A stretch of 64,000 nucleotides of DNA from Obelidium mucronatum (lineage: Eukaryota; Chytridiomycota; Chytridiomycetes; Chytridiales; Chytriomycetaceae): positions 186,001-250,000 of the forward strand of contig JAIVFH010000045.1 of assembly GCA_025765595.1 (NCBI GenBank), written 5' to 3'. The notes under the pieces were generated by a model that was not told where the DNA came from, made no database searches, and was given only the letters and a program-made list of their open reading frames with translations. Each line of letters starts with the position of its first letter. Position 1 is the stretch's first letter. Made by a program: the position numbers and the translations under genes. Positions 33,000 through 43,617 of this stretch are shown one piece after another.

Positions 33000-34336
33000 T
33001 TCTTCTGTGGCTTCTCATAACCGCCCTTGGGCTTACTGAGTCAAAGGCTTTCTTAATGTCATTCAATAGTATGTAGCACTCTTTCTTGGTTTCAATACAG
33101 TGGTCAATGATTGCTTTAACACAATGTATGACTGGGTCAGTGGATTCACCAGGGAGGACAGAGCAGTTTCTTCCTTTTAGTACATTGTTTCTGTCAAGGA
33201 TAGGGACCAGTCTGTTCTTTTTTATCATTTCTTGGAGTTTGTACAGCGTTTCGAGTAACGCGATGGGTCTTGTTGAATATATGTCCGCGCCCCATTCTTG
33301 ATTTTTTTGGGATTGGGTTTATGATTCCTTGCAGCCAGCAGTTGGGGGAGTCCATATACTCTTCACATGTTTGCATCATCTTCACTATGAGTTTCCAGTT
33401 TTCTTGTCCTCCCATTAGCAAGAGTTCTTTGGTTGTTCCGCTGTTCCTGGGGGCTTTTTTAATTCCAAGTTGCTGTTTTCATCTATGTTGTCCAACGGTT
33501 TGTACGCGTCTATGAAGATGGATTTTTCTTTGAATTCTTTGTCTGGTCTTCTGCAGAACCAATCTTAACCCCTTTGCGCAATTCTGTCGAGGGTTTCCAT
33601 AACTTCTTGTTTCCCCGCTAGGTCATAAAGTTTCTCAGTTTGGGATGGTTCCTTGCATTTCATTTGGTCCTGTGCAATCTTAGTGTGTTCTTGGATTCTT
33701 TCTGGGTCTCCTTTCCTGAGTTGCCATTTGTTTGTTACTTCGGCTAGTTCTGCAATTAGGTTCTCTTTCTTTAGGGCTAAGTTGAGTGATTCTTGGAATT
33801 TCACTCTGTGTGTTTCATTCGTTTTTTCCATATCGATTACTATTCTGGTTTCTTTCTTTGTTTTCATTGAGGGGCTGAGTAAATGTTTCACTTCAATGTC
33901 TGCAATTACTGGAACATGGTCAGAGTATTTATAGTCCAAAGCATTCACATTGAGATGTTATTTTGGCCAGGTTAGGTTCAAGCCATATACTGTCCAGTCT
34001 ACTTGCTTGTGTTATTCTCCCTACTTCCATTTTGAAGTACGTGTATTTCTCGTCATCTTCGTTGATACTTCTGCATGCATCTTCAAAGTTTGCTTCTCTT
34101 AGCCATTTGATAAGGCTATTCTTCCGTTTTGCCGGCCTGATGTTCACTTTTACTGATTTCCAGTCTTTAGTAGTTTCTGCTTCATTTGTGTCGCCAGCAA
34201 TGATTGTTCCAATGTGTTCGCGTTTTTTGCTATCTTCTTTTTGCCATTTATTAAGTGTTAATAATGTGTTTCTTGTGTTTTCCGCTGTGTCATTCGATGG
34301 CCAGTAGGTGTTGACTATTCTGATTGTTCCTTCCTT
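33000..34336 (-). pseudogene. LINE ORF2: end of endonuclease and start of RT
   Basis: 34336-33929: endonuclease end with GTIIAGDTNEAE, then ITQASRLDSIWLEPNL. 33948-33565: YSDHVPVIADIEV (terminal SDH motif) and the linker. 33421-33240: LQGIINPIPKKSRMG. 33228-33000: ECYILLNDIKKAFDSVS (RT motif A), interrupted after RSHRR by H1. Several frame changes. Confidence 0.8.
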
Positions 34337-34348
34337 CAGCGCGGGTTC

Positions 34349-34640
34349 CGAGCGGCACGCGCGATTCGGGGTCCGATTAGGGCCCTATTCGGGGTCCGAA
34401 TAGGGCTCCTAATCGGATCCGATTAGGATTTGGTCCGATTCGGAGCCTAATCAGGGCCGATTAGGGGCCCTAGTAGCTCTCCTAATTGCAAATGAGCAAA
34501 TAGGACTGCTCCTAGTAGCATTTGTCTGCTCCTAGTAGCACTCCTAATAGCATTTTGCTCTGCCAATTGGAAACCAAATGGCTTTAATACAACTCCTAGT
34601 AGGACTCCTATTGGGGCCCTATTAGCACTATTGAATGTAA
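34349..34640. repeat. Left subterminal array of TCCTAATCGG-type repeats
   Basis: Many copies of a 10-12 bp unit (cctaatcgg, cctagtagc, ccgattagg) in both orientations. Similar arrays occur at 37205-37450, 38523-38725 and 40275-40545 and throughout the MITE. Probably transposase binding sites. Confidence 0.8.
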
Positions 34641-34818
34641 AACATCTAAAATAAATGCATTTAAAGGGTAAATAAAATTTTACACAATTTTTTTATACAA
34701 CTATGCAAAAATCAAAGAAAAATCCAAAAATACAAGAAAAATTCAAAAAAAACTAAGAAAAATCCAAAAAAACCAAGAAAAATCAAAGAAGTATCAAAGA
34801 AAAACAACACTCAAAATA

Positions 34819-37800
34819 TCACTGGGTTTTCTTCTGAACAGGTTGCCTCTTCCAAGAATTTGCCAACACTCCCTCCTGGCACCCTTGAAAGTACTTTTCA
34901 ACATCTTGAAAACCTGTAGTACTCCAACTATAGATTTGATGCCTAGGGACCAATCTTGCATTGAACTTTGACATGTGCTTCCCATCATCGCTGTAAGAGA
35001 AGATGCAATCTTCTTTGTCAAAGTAGCTCGTGTACGTATTTGGAAAGAGCTAGTATAATAAATAAAGGATTATTAAAAGAAATTGCTTGAAGTGATACTA
35101 AAATAAAAACTTACTCTTTGGAATTCCAAATCAGCAAAGTAGACTCCAACATAAGCCCGAAAAATTTCCACAGTATTTCCAAAGTTGGGGAATTCCTTTG
35201 ACAAGGTTGCAGCAGCAAGAGTTTTGGTCATTGGTGGCTCTCGATCCTGCGTCAGGTAAGAAAAGCGGATACCAACTTCTTTCACTTGACTAATGAACTT
35301 GTCTTGGGTGCCGGTGCGTCCTTTGGCTTTGGCAACAACTTCAGCAACAGACGTGGGGACTTGGCGACGCTGTTTGGATGCGATGGAAGATGGCTTTTCT
35401 TGCAGAGATGGCCCAGTCACAGGTGAATTAATCAATGGAGAACTTGCAAATGGATCAAAAATTGCTCCTAAATACCAAAAATACTGAGAAATATGTTTAA
35501 ACAAAATGGCATCCTACCAGAATCAGTGTAGGCAACATCAAAGTAATCAGGGCTGTGTGGATCCAAAGCAATGTCCACCAAAACTGATTCGTCAAAGATG
35601 TACTCCTCTTGGCAGAACCAACTAACACTGTGGATCTTCCTGCGAAAGTGGGTTGTGGCTGGATGGACTTTTGCAGCAGCCAAAACATCAGCAAGAAAAA
35701 CTAATAATGGATTGATTGTTAAAAATGCACAATATAGACAACGACTTGGTCTCACCTTTTGCCTTGTTTCCCTCAGCAAGTGTCCCTTCCACATTACAAC
35801 GAAAAACTGCTCCTTGATTCTGAAACTTGCATTTAACAGAAACCATCTTTTTCACCTCTGCTTCTTCTTCTCCATCACTGCCCAAAAGATTCATGACACG
35901 TCGCTTCTTTTTGGGATGAGCCTGCACTTCTTCTTCATCCACCACTTCCTCATCATCCTCAACTTCATCTTCCTCCGCATCTATGTTCTCCACACGATGC
36001 TTCTTTCGTACAACTGGCTCCACCACCTCAATTTCATCATCATCATCTTCAATCACAATTGCCTGAACCTTCTTTCTTTGCTGGACTGGTACCTCCCGCT
36101 CCTCCTCATCCCCCTCCTGCTCCTCTTCCTCTTCAGCATCAAGCTCATTTTCTCCACCATCAATATCTCCAATGTCATCATCTTCATCAGCTTCAGACCC
36201 TTCAGGCGCATTGTAAAGTGGTGTTAACTCACTTTCTGAATCGTCAGCATCTGTTGACTTTCTGTGAGTTTCTGCCCAAGCCTTTAGGCTAGCCTTGAGA
36301 TTATCAATGCTTTCAGCAACTGCGGGAGATACCACCGTAGAAGCCTGAGATTCGAGAACAGACATTGACTTGGATAAAGCAGTCTTGGAGGCACCAGCAG
36401 ATCTTGGCTTGAGGACAGCTGTTTTTGGCACTGGCTTGGAACTGGAATCAGCTGTCTTGTCTGCTGTCTTAGGAGCTGGCATTGCCTTGGACACTTTGGG
36501 AGCTGGCATTGCCTTGGACACTTTGGAAGCTGAAGTAGCCATGGGAACAGTAGTGGCCTTGGAACCAGAAGTGGTACTCTTTGGGGAACCAGATTGAGAA
36601 GCAGGAGTAGTATTTTTAGCAGTGTTGTGAACTGTAGTAGCCTTGGGATCTGTAGTGGCCTTGGAAGCAGAACTGGTCAAAGTCTTGGGGGAAACAGATG
36701 GGGGACCAGAAGCAGTCTTGCCAGCACCAGGAGTAGTCTTAGCAGAGCCAGGAGGAGCTGGAGAAGGATTAGCTTTTGAAGAACTTGGAGAAGTATGAGC
36801 AGGATTCGTGGAATTGGAAGAAGAACCAGCTTGTTTGGTTGGTGTTCCTATCACATAATTAAATTAAATATTTGTAATTCAATCAAAAAAATGAGACTAT
36901 AAATACCCAAACCAATTGGATCATCAGATCCCAATAGTGGAAATGAAATTTTAGACTTGATAGCTCTTCTAGGCTCGTTTTCTGCAGCAGAACCTGGAAG
37001 CTGGCTGATAGGAGGAATATCAGGTTCACTATCAGACCTAACCTCATTAGCAGCCTGTTGTCTTGCGGCACGAGCAGTAGCCTTCTTGGCAATTTTGGTG
37101 GCATTGGTGTCAGCAGGAGTAGGAGCAAAAACAACATGGTACTTGTTGTTTGAAACTTTTCTAGCTAAAAGATAAATACATAATAAAAAGGGTTAGATTA
37201 TTAGAAAATTAAAGGGCTGTAATTGTGGTCCTAATAGCGCTCCGAATCGGCTCCTAATAGCGATCCTAATAGCGCTCCTAATCGCACTCCTAATCGCGCA
37301 CCGAATCGTTTCCTAATCGCGCTCCGAATCGGCTGCTAATCGTACTCCTAATCGTGCTCCGATTCGCGCTCCTAATCGTGCTCCTAATCGTGCTCCTAGT
37401 CGGATCGCGAATCGGATCGCGAATCGGATCACGAATCGGATCGCGAATCGCGCATCACACCAAAATGAATAAGACTCACCATATATGTATTTCGCCAGCG
37501 CCGCTGCGCGTTCCTCATCATTTTCGGAACGATTTCCATCTAAATCCACGATCCCACTGAAGCAGAGGTCCTCCAGTGCTGTTAAATCCTGGTTTGTGTC
37601 TTTGATCCACTTGTACACTTCTGCCATTGATTTGTTCTTCAGCCCAGGGATGTGGACTGTACATTTGGTTTTATCCAAAAACACTAGCTTCAATGTGTTG
37701 TTGGAGTTGATGTATCTGTTGTGGTTGGGAGTGGTGTGTCAGCGATCACCTGTCAAACACAAACAAATAAACCCAGACCTCAACATCTTGTCCAGTGCCT

Positions 37801-38068
37801 CAGTGGCCTCCTCTACAAGCTCTTTAGGAGACCCTTTGGTTTCCATGACTCTTTGGTGCAGGTCAGGACAGAGTTCTTTGGTGACTTCTCGCAGATCACT
37901 CCACAAGATGAAGATGGTCTTCTTGTCATCCAAGGTCTTGTAAGGAGCCTGTTTCCACAAGCCATTCTTGATCTCATCGAAAGAGAACTGGATGGACAGT
38001 CTGTTTGGGTTGTTGCTGACTCTGAGGGGTGGCAGTGTGTCTGGCAGTGGCAGTGTTGGTGATTGCAT
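34819..38068 (-). CDS. KDZ-element accessory protein, acidic, unrecognised
   Basis: Start ATG at 38068 (MQSPTLPLPDTLPPL...FDEIKNGLWKQAPYK). Clear exons: 37690-37480, 37164-36907, 36847-35756, 35700-35518, 35467-35115 and 35049-34819, with GT-AG introns; the join near 37.74 kb is not resolved. A Ser/Thr/Ala/Pro/Lys-rich stretch and a very long acidic region (36210-35930) sit in the middle. The C-terminal globular part (WFCQEEYIFDESVLVDIALD; VKEVGIRFSYLTQDREPPMT; RAYVGVYFADLEFQR; KHMSKFNARLVPRH) has a clear homolog in the second KDZ subfamily (49416-48684 and copy), so it is a conserved partner of these transposons. No TET/JBP motif seen. Confidence 0.65.
37205..37450. repeat. Array of CTCCTAATCG units in intron 1-2 of the accessory gene
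   Basis: About 18 units of gctcctaatcgt / cggatcgcgaat type, inside the intron 37479-37165. Confidence 0.85.
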
Positions 38069-38092
38069 GGGGAAAAAACTTTGCCGAAAAAA

Positions 38093-40092
38093 ATGAAAAT
38101 CCCTGCCTCACATGTCAAGATGGGAGCTCAGCTGGCAGAACAGTTCCCAGCCTTCCAAGCTGAGTTTTCAATCTACGGCAGTTTTGAAAAGACTTACAAC
38201 AAGACACTCCGTTTGCGGGATTTCATTCAGCTTCTTGCTACTTCTTTTGGCGTTCCCATCCTGGCAGCCAAACAAACTGCAGAGGCTGTCTTTGATTCAA
38301 GAATTCACGAAACAATTACCCCAAATGTACCTATTATCCTGTCAGCTCCGTTTACATACTGCATCAAGTGTCAGAGCCATCTAAAGATTGGGAGATGGCA
38401 AGAAGTCACAATCTTGGATGCAGATTCAGCTAAATCGGGTCTTCCAATTCTAAATACTACATGACTGTTGCATTTGCAAATTTGTGGCTGAAGAATGTGC
38501 CGTCTGTAATGCTGTAAGTGTTGGTCCTAATAGCACTCCTAATAGCGATCCTAATAGCGTTCCTAATCGCACTCCTAATCGCGCTCCTAATAGCGTTCCG
38601 AATTGGAAGTGAATCGGAGAGCGATTAGGAGCGCGATTAGGAGCGCGATTAGGAGCGCGATTAGGAGCGCGATTAGGAGCGCGAATTGGAGCGCTATTAG
38701 GATCGCTATTAGGAGTGCTATTAGTAGTGTTTGTTGCTTGTCATTTACTGACAGACTATTCCTTAGATGTAAAATGTATACTCTGCAGAATGCATACCAT
38801 TCAGCATTTCCATCTGTTTCATCAGATACTGAACAGTATTCAGGGATTCCTTCAGCTGCATCATCATCTATTTTCAAGCGGGCGTATTACTTGTACCAGA
38901 TGCTCCTATTGCAAGAGTACATTCAGGATCCAGCAGTTTCAGAGGCGCTTCAAGCAGCTCATGAAGATTTTGATTATTGCTGCTTCCAACCATCTTGGGG
39001 GGAGAAGGGCAGACGGCTGTTTCCGTATTCCCTACATCTTGGAGAGTACTCAAGCAATCAAGTGTCTGATAATGTAGAAGATTTGCGGTTGGCAATGAAG
39101 GAATATGTGGAGTGGATGAATGCGCACTTTGCAGTAAAATGGAAACATTCATGTGGAGAATGTCATGTTGTTGATAGCAAAGGCCAGGAGTATAGTGCAG
39201 CAGTGATGGATGGAAAAGTGATGGGGCACTTGCTGTGCAGAGTGATTGGATGCAATTTGGACATCATTGGGATCAATACAAAATTCTGTATCAATCATGC
39301 AGGATTGAAGGGGAAATGCATCATTTCAGGATGTGCGAATCAAAAACGAGAACGTGAGAACTCTTTTGATTACCAGCCGCTGTCGTGCAAGGAAGTAGAA
39401 CATATGGAGGCGGTGGGAAAATTCTTCTCAGACCCATCAACAACAAGTGAGAAAACTGCAAAGAAGTATGGTGGAAAGACACGAGTGTCAGTGGGGCATG
39501 TGAAGGATGATGAAAGGAATTATGAGGAGTTTGGGTTCTGTTACAGCCCATTTGACAGATTCCTGCCAGGGGTGTTCCTGGTTGTGTGGAGCTGTGGGCA
39601 CATTATGGACATTGGGAAGATGTACTCGTTTGAGTCCAACAAGTTTATCACAGGATTTCTTTGTCAAACATTCATGAGGCTGGAAGAGTATCCTACATTC
39701 ATGTTTTATGACAAAGCATGTGTTTTTGTCAGGACTTTGAAAAACGGCGCTCAGCAAAACAAGCTGCTCCACAAGTAAGGATGTATTTGCTGTGATAGAA
39801 TCTAACTTCTGTACTTAGGATGCTATACCAAAAAATCATCTGGGTTGTTGACCGATTTCACTTCAGAAACCATAGTCGTCGAGACAGATTCTGCATGGAG
39901 AATTGTGACGCTAGGTCTTTTGCTAGGCTATACCAAGGTAACAAGCCTTTATTCAACACATCAGCAGCAGAACAGTGTGCTGGATGGTTTGAAAAAATGG
40001 GACACATTTTGCGATATTTGGACCCTCTTCAGGCAGACTTTTTTTTGTTCAGCATGGTGTACATGAGAAATGAGCAACTGAGCAAATGTTAG
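38093..40092 (+). CDS. KDZ transposase with CxC5/CxC6-like Cys clusters
   Basis: Start MKIPASHVKMGAQLAEQFP at 38093, only 24 bp from the divergent accessory start. Exon 1 to about 38510 ends with Cys pairs (YCIKCQSHLK; DCCICKFVAEECAVCNA), the latter in a shifted frame. Exon 2 from about 38733 to 39774; exon 3 39819-40092. Exon 2 has the CxC6-like cluster: VMDGKVMGHLLCRVIGC, TKFCINHAGLKGKCIISGC. The DDE core follows: SCGHIMDIGKM, YPTFMFYDKACVFVR (first Asp), IIWVVDRFHFRNHS (second Asp), FCMENCDARSF, FNTSAAEQCAGWFEKM (Glu) and FFLFSMVYMRNEQ. This is the KDZ pattern of agaricomycete transposases (FYDN.C; D.FH.; NSSAAEQ). Catalytic residues are present. Confidence 0.8.
38523..38725. repeat. Array of GCGATTAGGA / TCCTAATAGC units in the transposase intron
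   Basis: First half in one orientation (tcctaat), second half inverted (gcgattagga repeated about eight times), so the array forms a large imperfect palindrome. Confidence 0.88.
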
Positions 40093-40553
40093 TAGCCAGA
40101 GTTTTATTTGAAAAATTGAAAAATTTTTATGATTAATTTTAACTATAATATCATAAAATTCTGAAATTTAAATTTTGTATTTTTGCAATTTTTTTTAAAT
40201 TTTTTCAGATGGTTTGTAATTTTTGGGAATTTTTTTAGAGTGTTTTGCAGTTGACAGTTATTTTCATAGGTTGTTAAGTCCTAGTCGGTCGTCCTAATAG
40301 GACTGAGTAGCTCCTAATAGGACAATGCTCAAATTGCAGGAAAAAGTTGTTTCCTCCTAACGAGAAGTGATTAGGACTCCATTAGGAGGCGGCTAGGAAC
40401 GCCAATAGCCCTATTGGCCATTCCGACTGGAGCCCGATTCGGGGTTACTCCGATTCGGACTCCGATTCGGACCCCATTCGGACTCCGAATTGTTTCCCGA
40501 ATCGGAGTCCGAATCGGAGTCCGAATCGCGCGTGCCGCTCGCTATAGTACGTG

Positions 40554-41065
40554 CCTTCCTTGAATGTGAGTGTCAGTGATATGAGGCTTGCATTTGGTTT
40601 TTCGCATTTGGTGTAGTGCCTGCTCCACTTTTCTGTTATGATGATTCCAGTTCCTGCTGTTTTTTGTGTGGTTCCTGTTGTATTTGTCCAGTATGATAGC
40701 CCTTTAAATTCACTGTTATAGGCGCGCATCAGTTTTTGGACTTGCTTGTCAGTGCACTTTGTTTCTTGTAGTAGTAAGACGTCAACGCATTGTTCATTTA
40801 TTAACTGGGATATCTGGATCATTGTGATGTCAGTAAGTCCTCTACAGTTGTATGCTGCCACTCTCAATGTTTTTTCCGGTTTTTTTCTCATTTGGCTAAG
40901 TTTCCCTATAAATTTGTTGTTATGCTGATCTGTTTTGTGGCCTATTAATTCCCTGCTATGCTGATTTGTTTCATGGGTTCTATGGTTGTCTTGGCGTTTT
41001 GTTGTGTCTGCCAGAGGTGTTATCGCAGGTTCACTGGTGTCTCCGCCTGTTTTGTTTTGGGCCAA
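40554..41065 (-). pseudogene. LINE ORF2: endonuclease N-terminus
   Basis: Minus frame with LRVAAYNCRGLTDITMIQIS and VLLLQETKCTDKQ, the N-terminal AP-endonuclease motifs (N, E) of LINE ORF2. Interrupted at 40554 by the KDZ element; the frame continues at 34336 (LTFKEG then TIRIVNTYWPSN). Confidence 0.85.
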
Positions 41066-41701
41066 TTGCAGGTTGCTTGTCAACCTGTCATGTTAAGGGG
41101 GAGTTTGAGGGGGTTGAAGGCCAATTCCTTGTAGTTCTATTTATAGAAAAGATGTTCCTACTTTGTTCAAATGGTTTGAGGGTTAAGAAGGGGGTTTTAA
41201 TAGCTCTATTTTTAGAAAATGGACATGTTCAAGCTGTTGCTTCCCTGGCAATTAAAGGAAAATTGACTTGGAAACAAAGTAACTCCAGACAACACAACTG
41301 TCTCAAGAAGGGTTTTTTGACCTGAGTAATCATGTTTTGCTTATTTTATTTTCTAGCTGCTGTCATGTCAGGCTTGTCCACCTGAAAACCAGAATAAGCT
41401 TTCCTCTAATTGATTTCATCAACTAACACAAATAACGGAAGCTCTAAAGAAGGCAAAATTAGTAAGCAGCACAGATTGCAGTCAGACTCATGATGAGAAT
41501 CTGTCTGCTTTTGGCTTGTTCGACATCTTCTGGTCATTCCCCAAGATTTTAAATTTGGAAACAAAGAAGAGAGCCTCTTTTAATTTTCTGGTAATCAAAA
41601 AAGAAATTCTGACTTATCGCACACACCCCTAAAAGAAATTTTCTGCTTACAAGTGTTGCAATTCCATTAAGTCCTAATTTCTCTGGAGTTGCAACCTGCA
41701 C
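41066..41701 (+). mobile_element. Helitron-like copy H2 with shortened 3' end
   Basis: Begins TTGCAGGTTGCTTGTCAACC after an A. Ends at TGCAACCTGCA, about 37 bp before where CTAG would be. Either the 3' tail was deleted or the copy ends at the inner repeat. No gene. Confidence 0.7.
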
Positions 41702-43600
41702 TGGTTGTTTCCCTGGTTGTGTTCTGAGCAATGTTTTCATAAGTTTGTCAATCTTCTTTCTGACATCTTCACTAATTGTGGTTGCAATTCTTTGAGGTGT
41801 TTCTGTTCTTTCAGTCTCTTTTGCGAGGTCCGCATGGTTGAATTTCTGAAGCTCTAGCCATTGTGTTCTTTTTAAGTTTAGGTGGTTCTGTTGTTCTATG
41901 CTGGAGCCTTCCGCCTGTGGGTTGGGATTCAAAGCCTTCCATTTGTGGGCGTGTTTTGTATTTTCTCCTTTTGGTGGAATCATTTGTTCCCTTCTTTTTC
42001 TTTATTGTGATGTTCCCCTTGTATTGTTTGCAATAATGTCTGTTTTCTGGTTCTACTTTGGTGTAATATGTTCCAGTAGTATTTCTTCTTTTATTTGTGT
42101 TATTTTCCCTTTCGTTCTCCTTGTTCCCGCCACCAGCTTCTTCCCTCCCCCGCTTCTTTTCCGGTTTACTCATTTTTGGTTCGGCCCAGTTTCAGGGCGT
42201 TTGGGGTTGTCACTTCCGCGTCCTCATCTTCGATTTCCATCGCCTCTTCGTTGCTGTCAAAGACCACTCCCTGTGCAACCCCAGTCTCCACTTCGAGTCT
42301 GTCAATGTTCCGGTCGATTCTTTCAATGTTTTGGTCGGTTCTGAGCTGGTTTTCTTCCATGCGGCTGATAGCTTTGTCCACGGCTTCCATCCACTTTGAC
42401 AATGGGCTACTTCTTGGGTGGGTTTCTTCTTCCTTCATTTTGTCCAGTTTCTCCCCCTCTTCCGCCAGTTTTTCATCTCTTTCCCACACAAACTCGTTCT
42501 TCCACTCTTCCAACTCCTCCGCGATTCTGCTGTTCACCAGGTTCTCCATCACGTTTGTCTTCTCTTCACTGATCACCTTCTTTACTAGCTCGCGGATCTG
42601 GGTCTCAAGAGTGTTGGTGATGCTGGATGGTGTTGTTGGGCTGAGTGTTTGGCCAGGCATTGTCCATCCGTCGTCCCAGTGTTGGCTTGGTTGGTGGTTG
42701 CGTCGGCGGCGATGGTCTTGGTCGTTGGTGGTGTCTTCCGTCTTCTTTTTGAATCCATGCCGTGTCAACTTTGATGCGTAGTGTCTGGCATCCGCTTGCC
42801 TCCGCCTGGGTTAAGCCTCCATTGCGTTCTGCGTACCCTCTCACCGATTTTTCAATTCTCTTGATGTCGGCGCGGCTGAAGTTGTAGACCAGTTGTTTGT
42901 CGGCTACCCTTTGCCAGTCCAATTCTTCCTGCTGGCGTTGGCTTTGGCAGAGGTGGCTCGGGTGGTCTTTCTGGCAGTATCTGCAGTGATCTCGGAGTCA
43001 GTAAGTCCCTTGGTCCATTACGTACTTGCGGTAGACTGTTGCTTGGACTTCTTTAGTTGTTTTCGAGTTTTTTCCCAAGCGCAGATCTCGCTCACCTGTT
43101 TCCCATCCCATCTGCTTGCTTCAGCCGTAGTTGTCACCAGGATTTCAAGCCCGTCGCGGGTAATTTTGATGCGTTGGTATTCAATGCTTTTGACTTGAAC
43201 CAGTTTTTAAGTTCTGTTCCATCATCCAGGTCGGGCACTATCAACCACCTTGGTCTTTCCCTGTCGATTCTCATCTGGATCGGCTTGTTAGGGTCAACCG
43301 GGTAGACGTGATGGCCATTGAATGGTATTCCGGACACCTCCAGTGCCTGGATCTTCTCCGCTTCCGTGCTGTAGCTCAGTGTGACAACCACTTTGCCACT
43401 GCAGCTGTTAGGGTCTTCTTTTCCATATTGGTTGTTTGACTTGACTCCAGCAAACGTGTCGAAGGCTTCTGCTACTTCTTTGGCAATAGTTTGGGCATTC
43501 TTCCTGAGTGGGTTTGTGACTTCCATAATCATTACTGTTGGCCTCATGGTTTCGTCTTCCTGGCTCATTTCAAAGAGCATTCTTGAGTCTCCTTGTAGGG
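41702..43600 (-). pseudogene. LINE ORF1 (nucleic-acid-binding, coiled coil, CCHC)
   Basis: 43580-43134: ORF1 N-terminus (MRPTVMIMEVTNPLRKNAQ; VVVTLSYSTEAEKIQALEV; ERPRWLIVPDLDD), an RRM-like arrangement. Near 42970 CRYCQKDHPSHLC is a CCHC knuckle. 42768-42166: long charged coiled coil (RELVKKVISEEKTNVMENLV). 42173-41702: Lys/Asn-rich tail. Frames change three times, so it is inactive. Confidence 0.7.
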
Positions 43601-43617
43601 CAATTTCCTGGTTGAGG

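Larger units (their letters stand above)
34337..40553. mobile_element. KDZ-family DNA transposon, 6.2 kb
   Basis: Inserted in the LINE endonuclease; the 8-bp duplication CCTTCCTT lies at 34329-34336 and 40554-40561. Left end CAGCGCGGGTTCCGAGCGGC, right end in reverse CACGTACTATAGCGAGCGGC; inside this both read ACGCGCGATTCGG. The same two unequal ends bound the 532-bp MITE at 57873-58404. It encodes a KDZ transposase (+) and a large accessory protein (-) that start back to back. Confidence 0.88.
12867..43617 (-). mobile_element. LINE (non-LTR retrotransposon) split by three later insertions
   Basis: Minus-strand element with its 3' end at 12867 (poly-T on the plus strand, then a 3' UTR shared with 43641-43700) and its 5' part near 43.6 kb. 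Removing the insertions 14320-32999, 34337-40553 and 41066-41701 leaves about 5.2 kb: ORF1 (about 43580-42166), endonuclease, reverse transcriptase and a C-terminal region. The order and the EN + RT composition fit Tad/I-like fungal LINEs. Several stops and frameshifts show it is dead. Confidence 0.85.

Noticed and set aside
34819..38068. TET/JBP dioxygenase in the KDZ element
   Set aside because: No HxD...H iron-binding pattern in the accessory protein; it is mostly low-complexity and acidic.
34349..40545. Short regular repeats suggesting CRISPR-like arrays
   Set aside because: Units are 10-12 bp, variable, in both orientations and without unique spacers; they belong to the KDZ element ends and introns of a eukaryotic genome.
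34337..40553. hAT transposon because of the 8-bp TSD and CAG start
   Set aside because: The encoded transposase has KDZ motifs (FYDKAC, DRFHF, SAAEQ) and CxC clusters, not the hAT core or BED finger.
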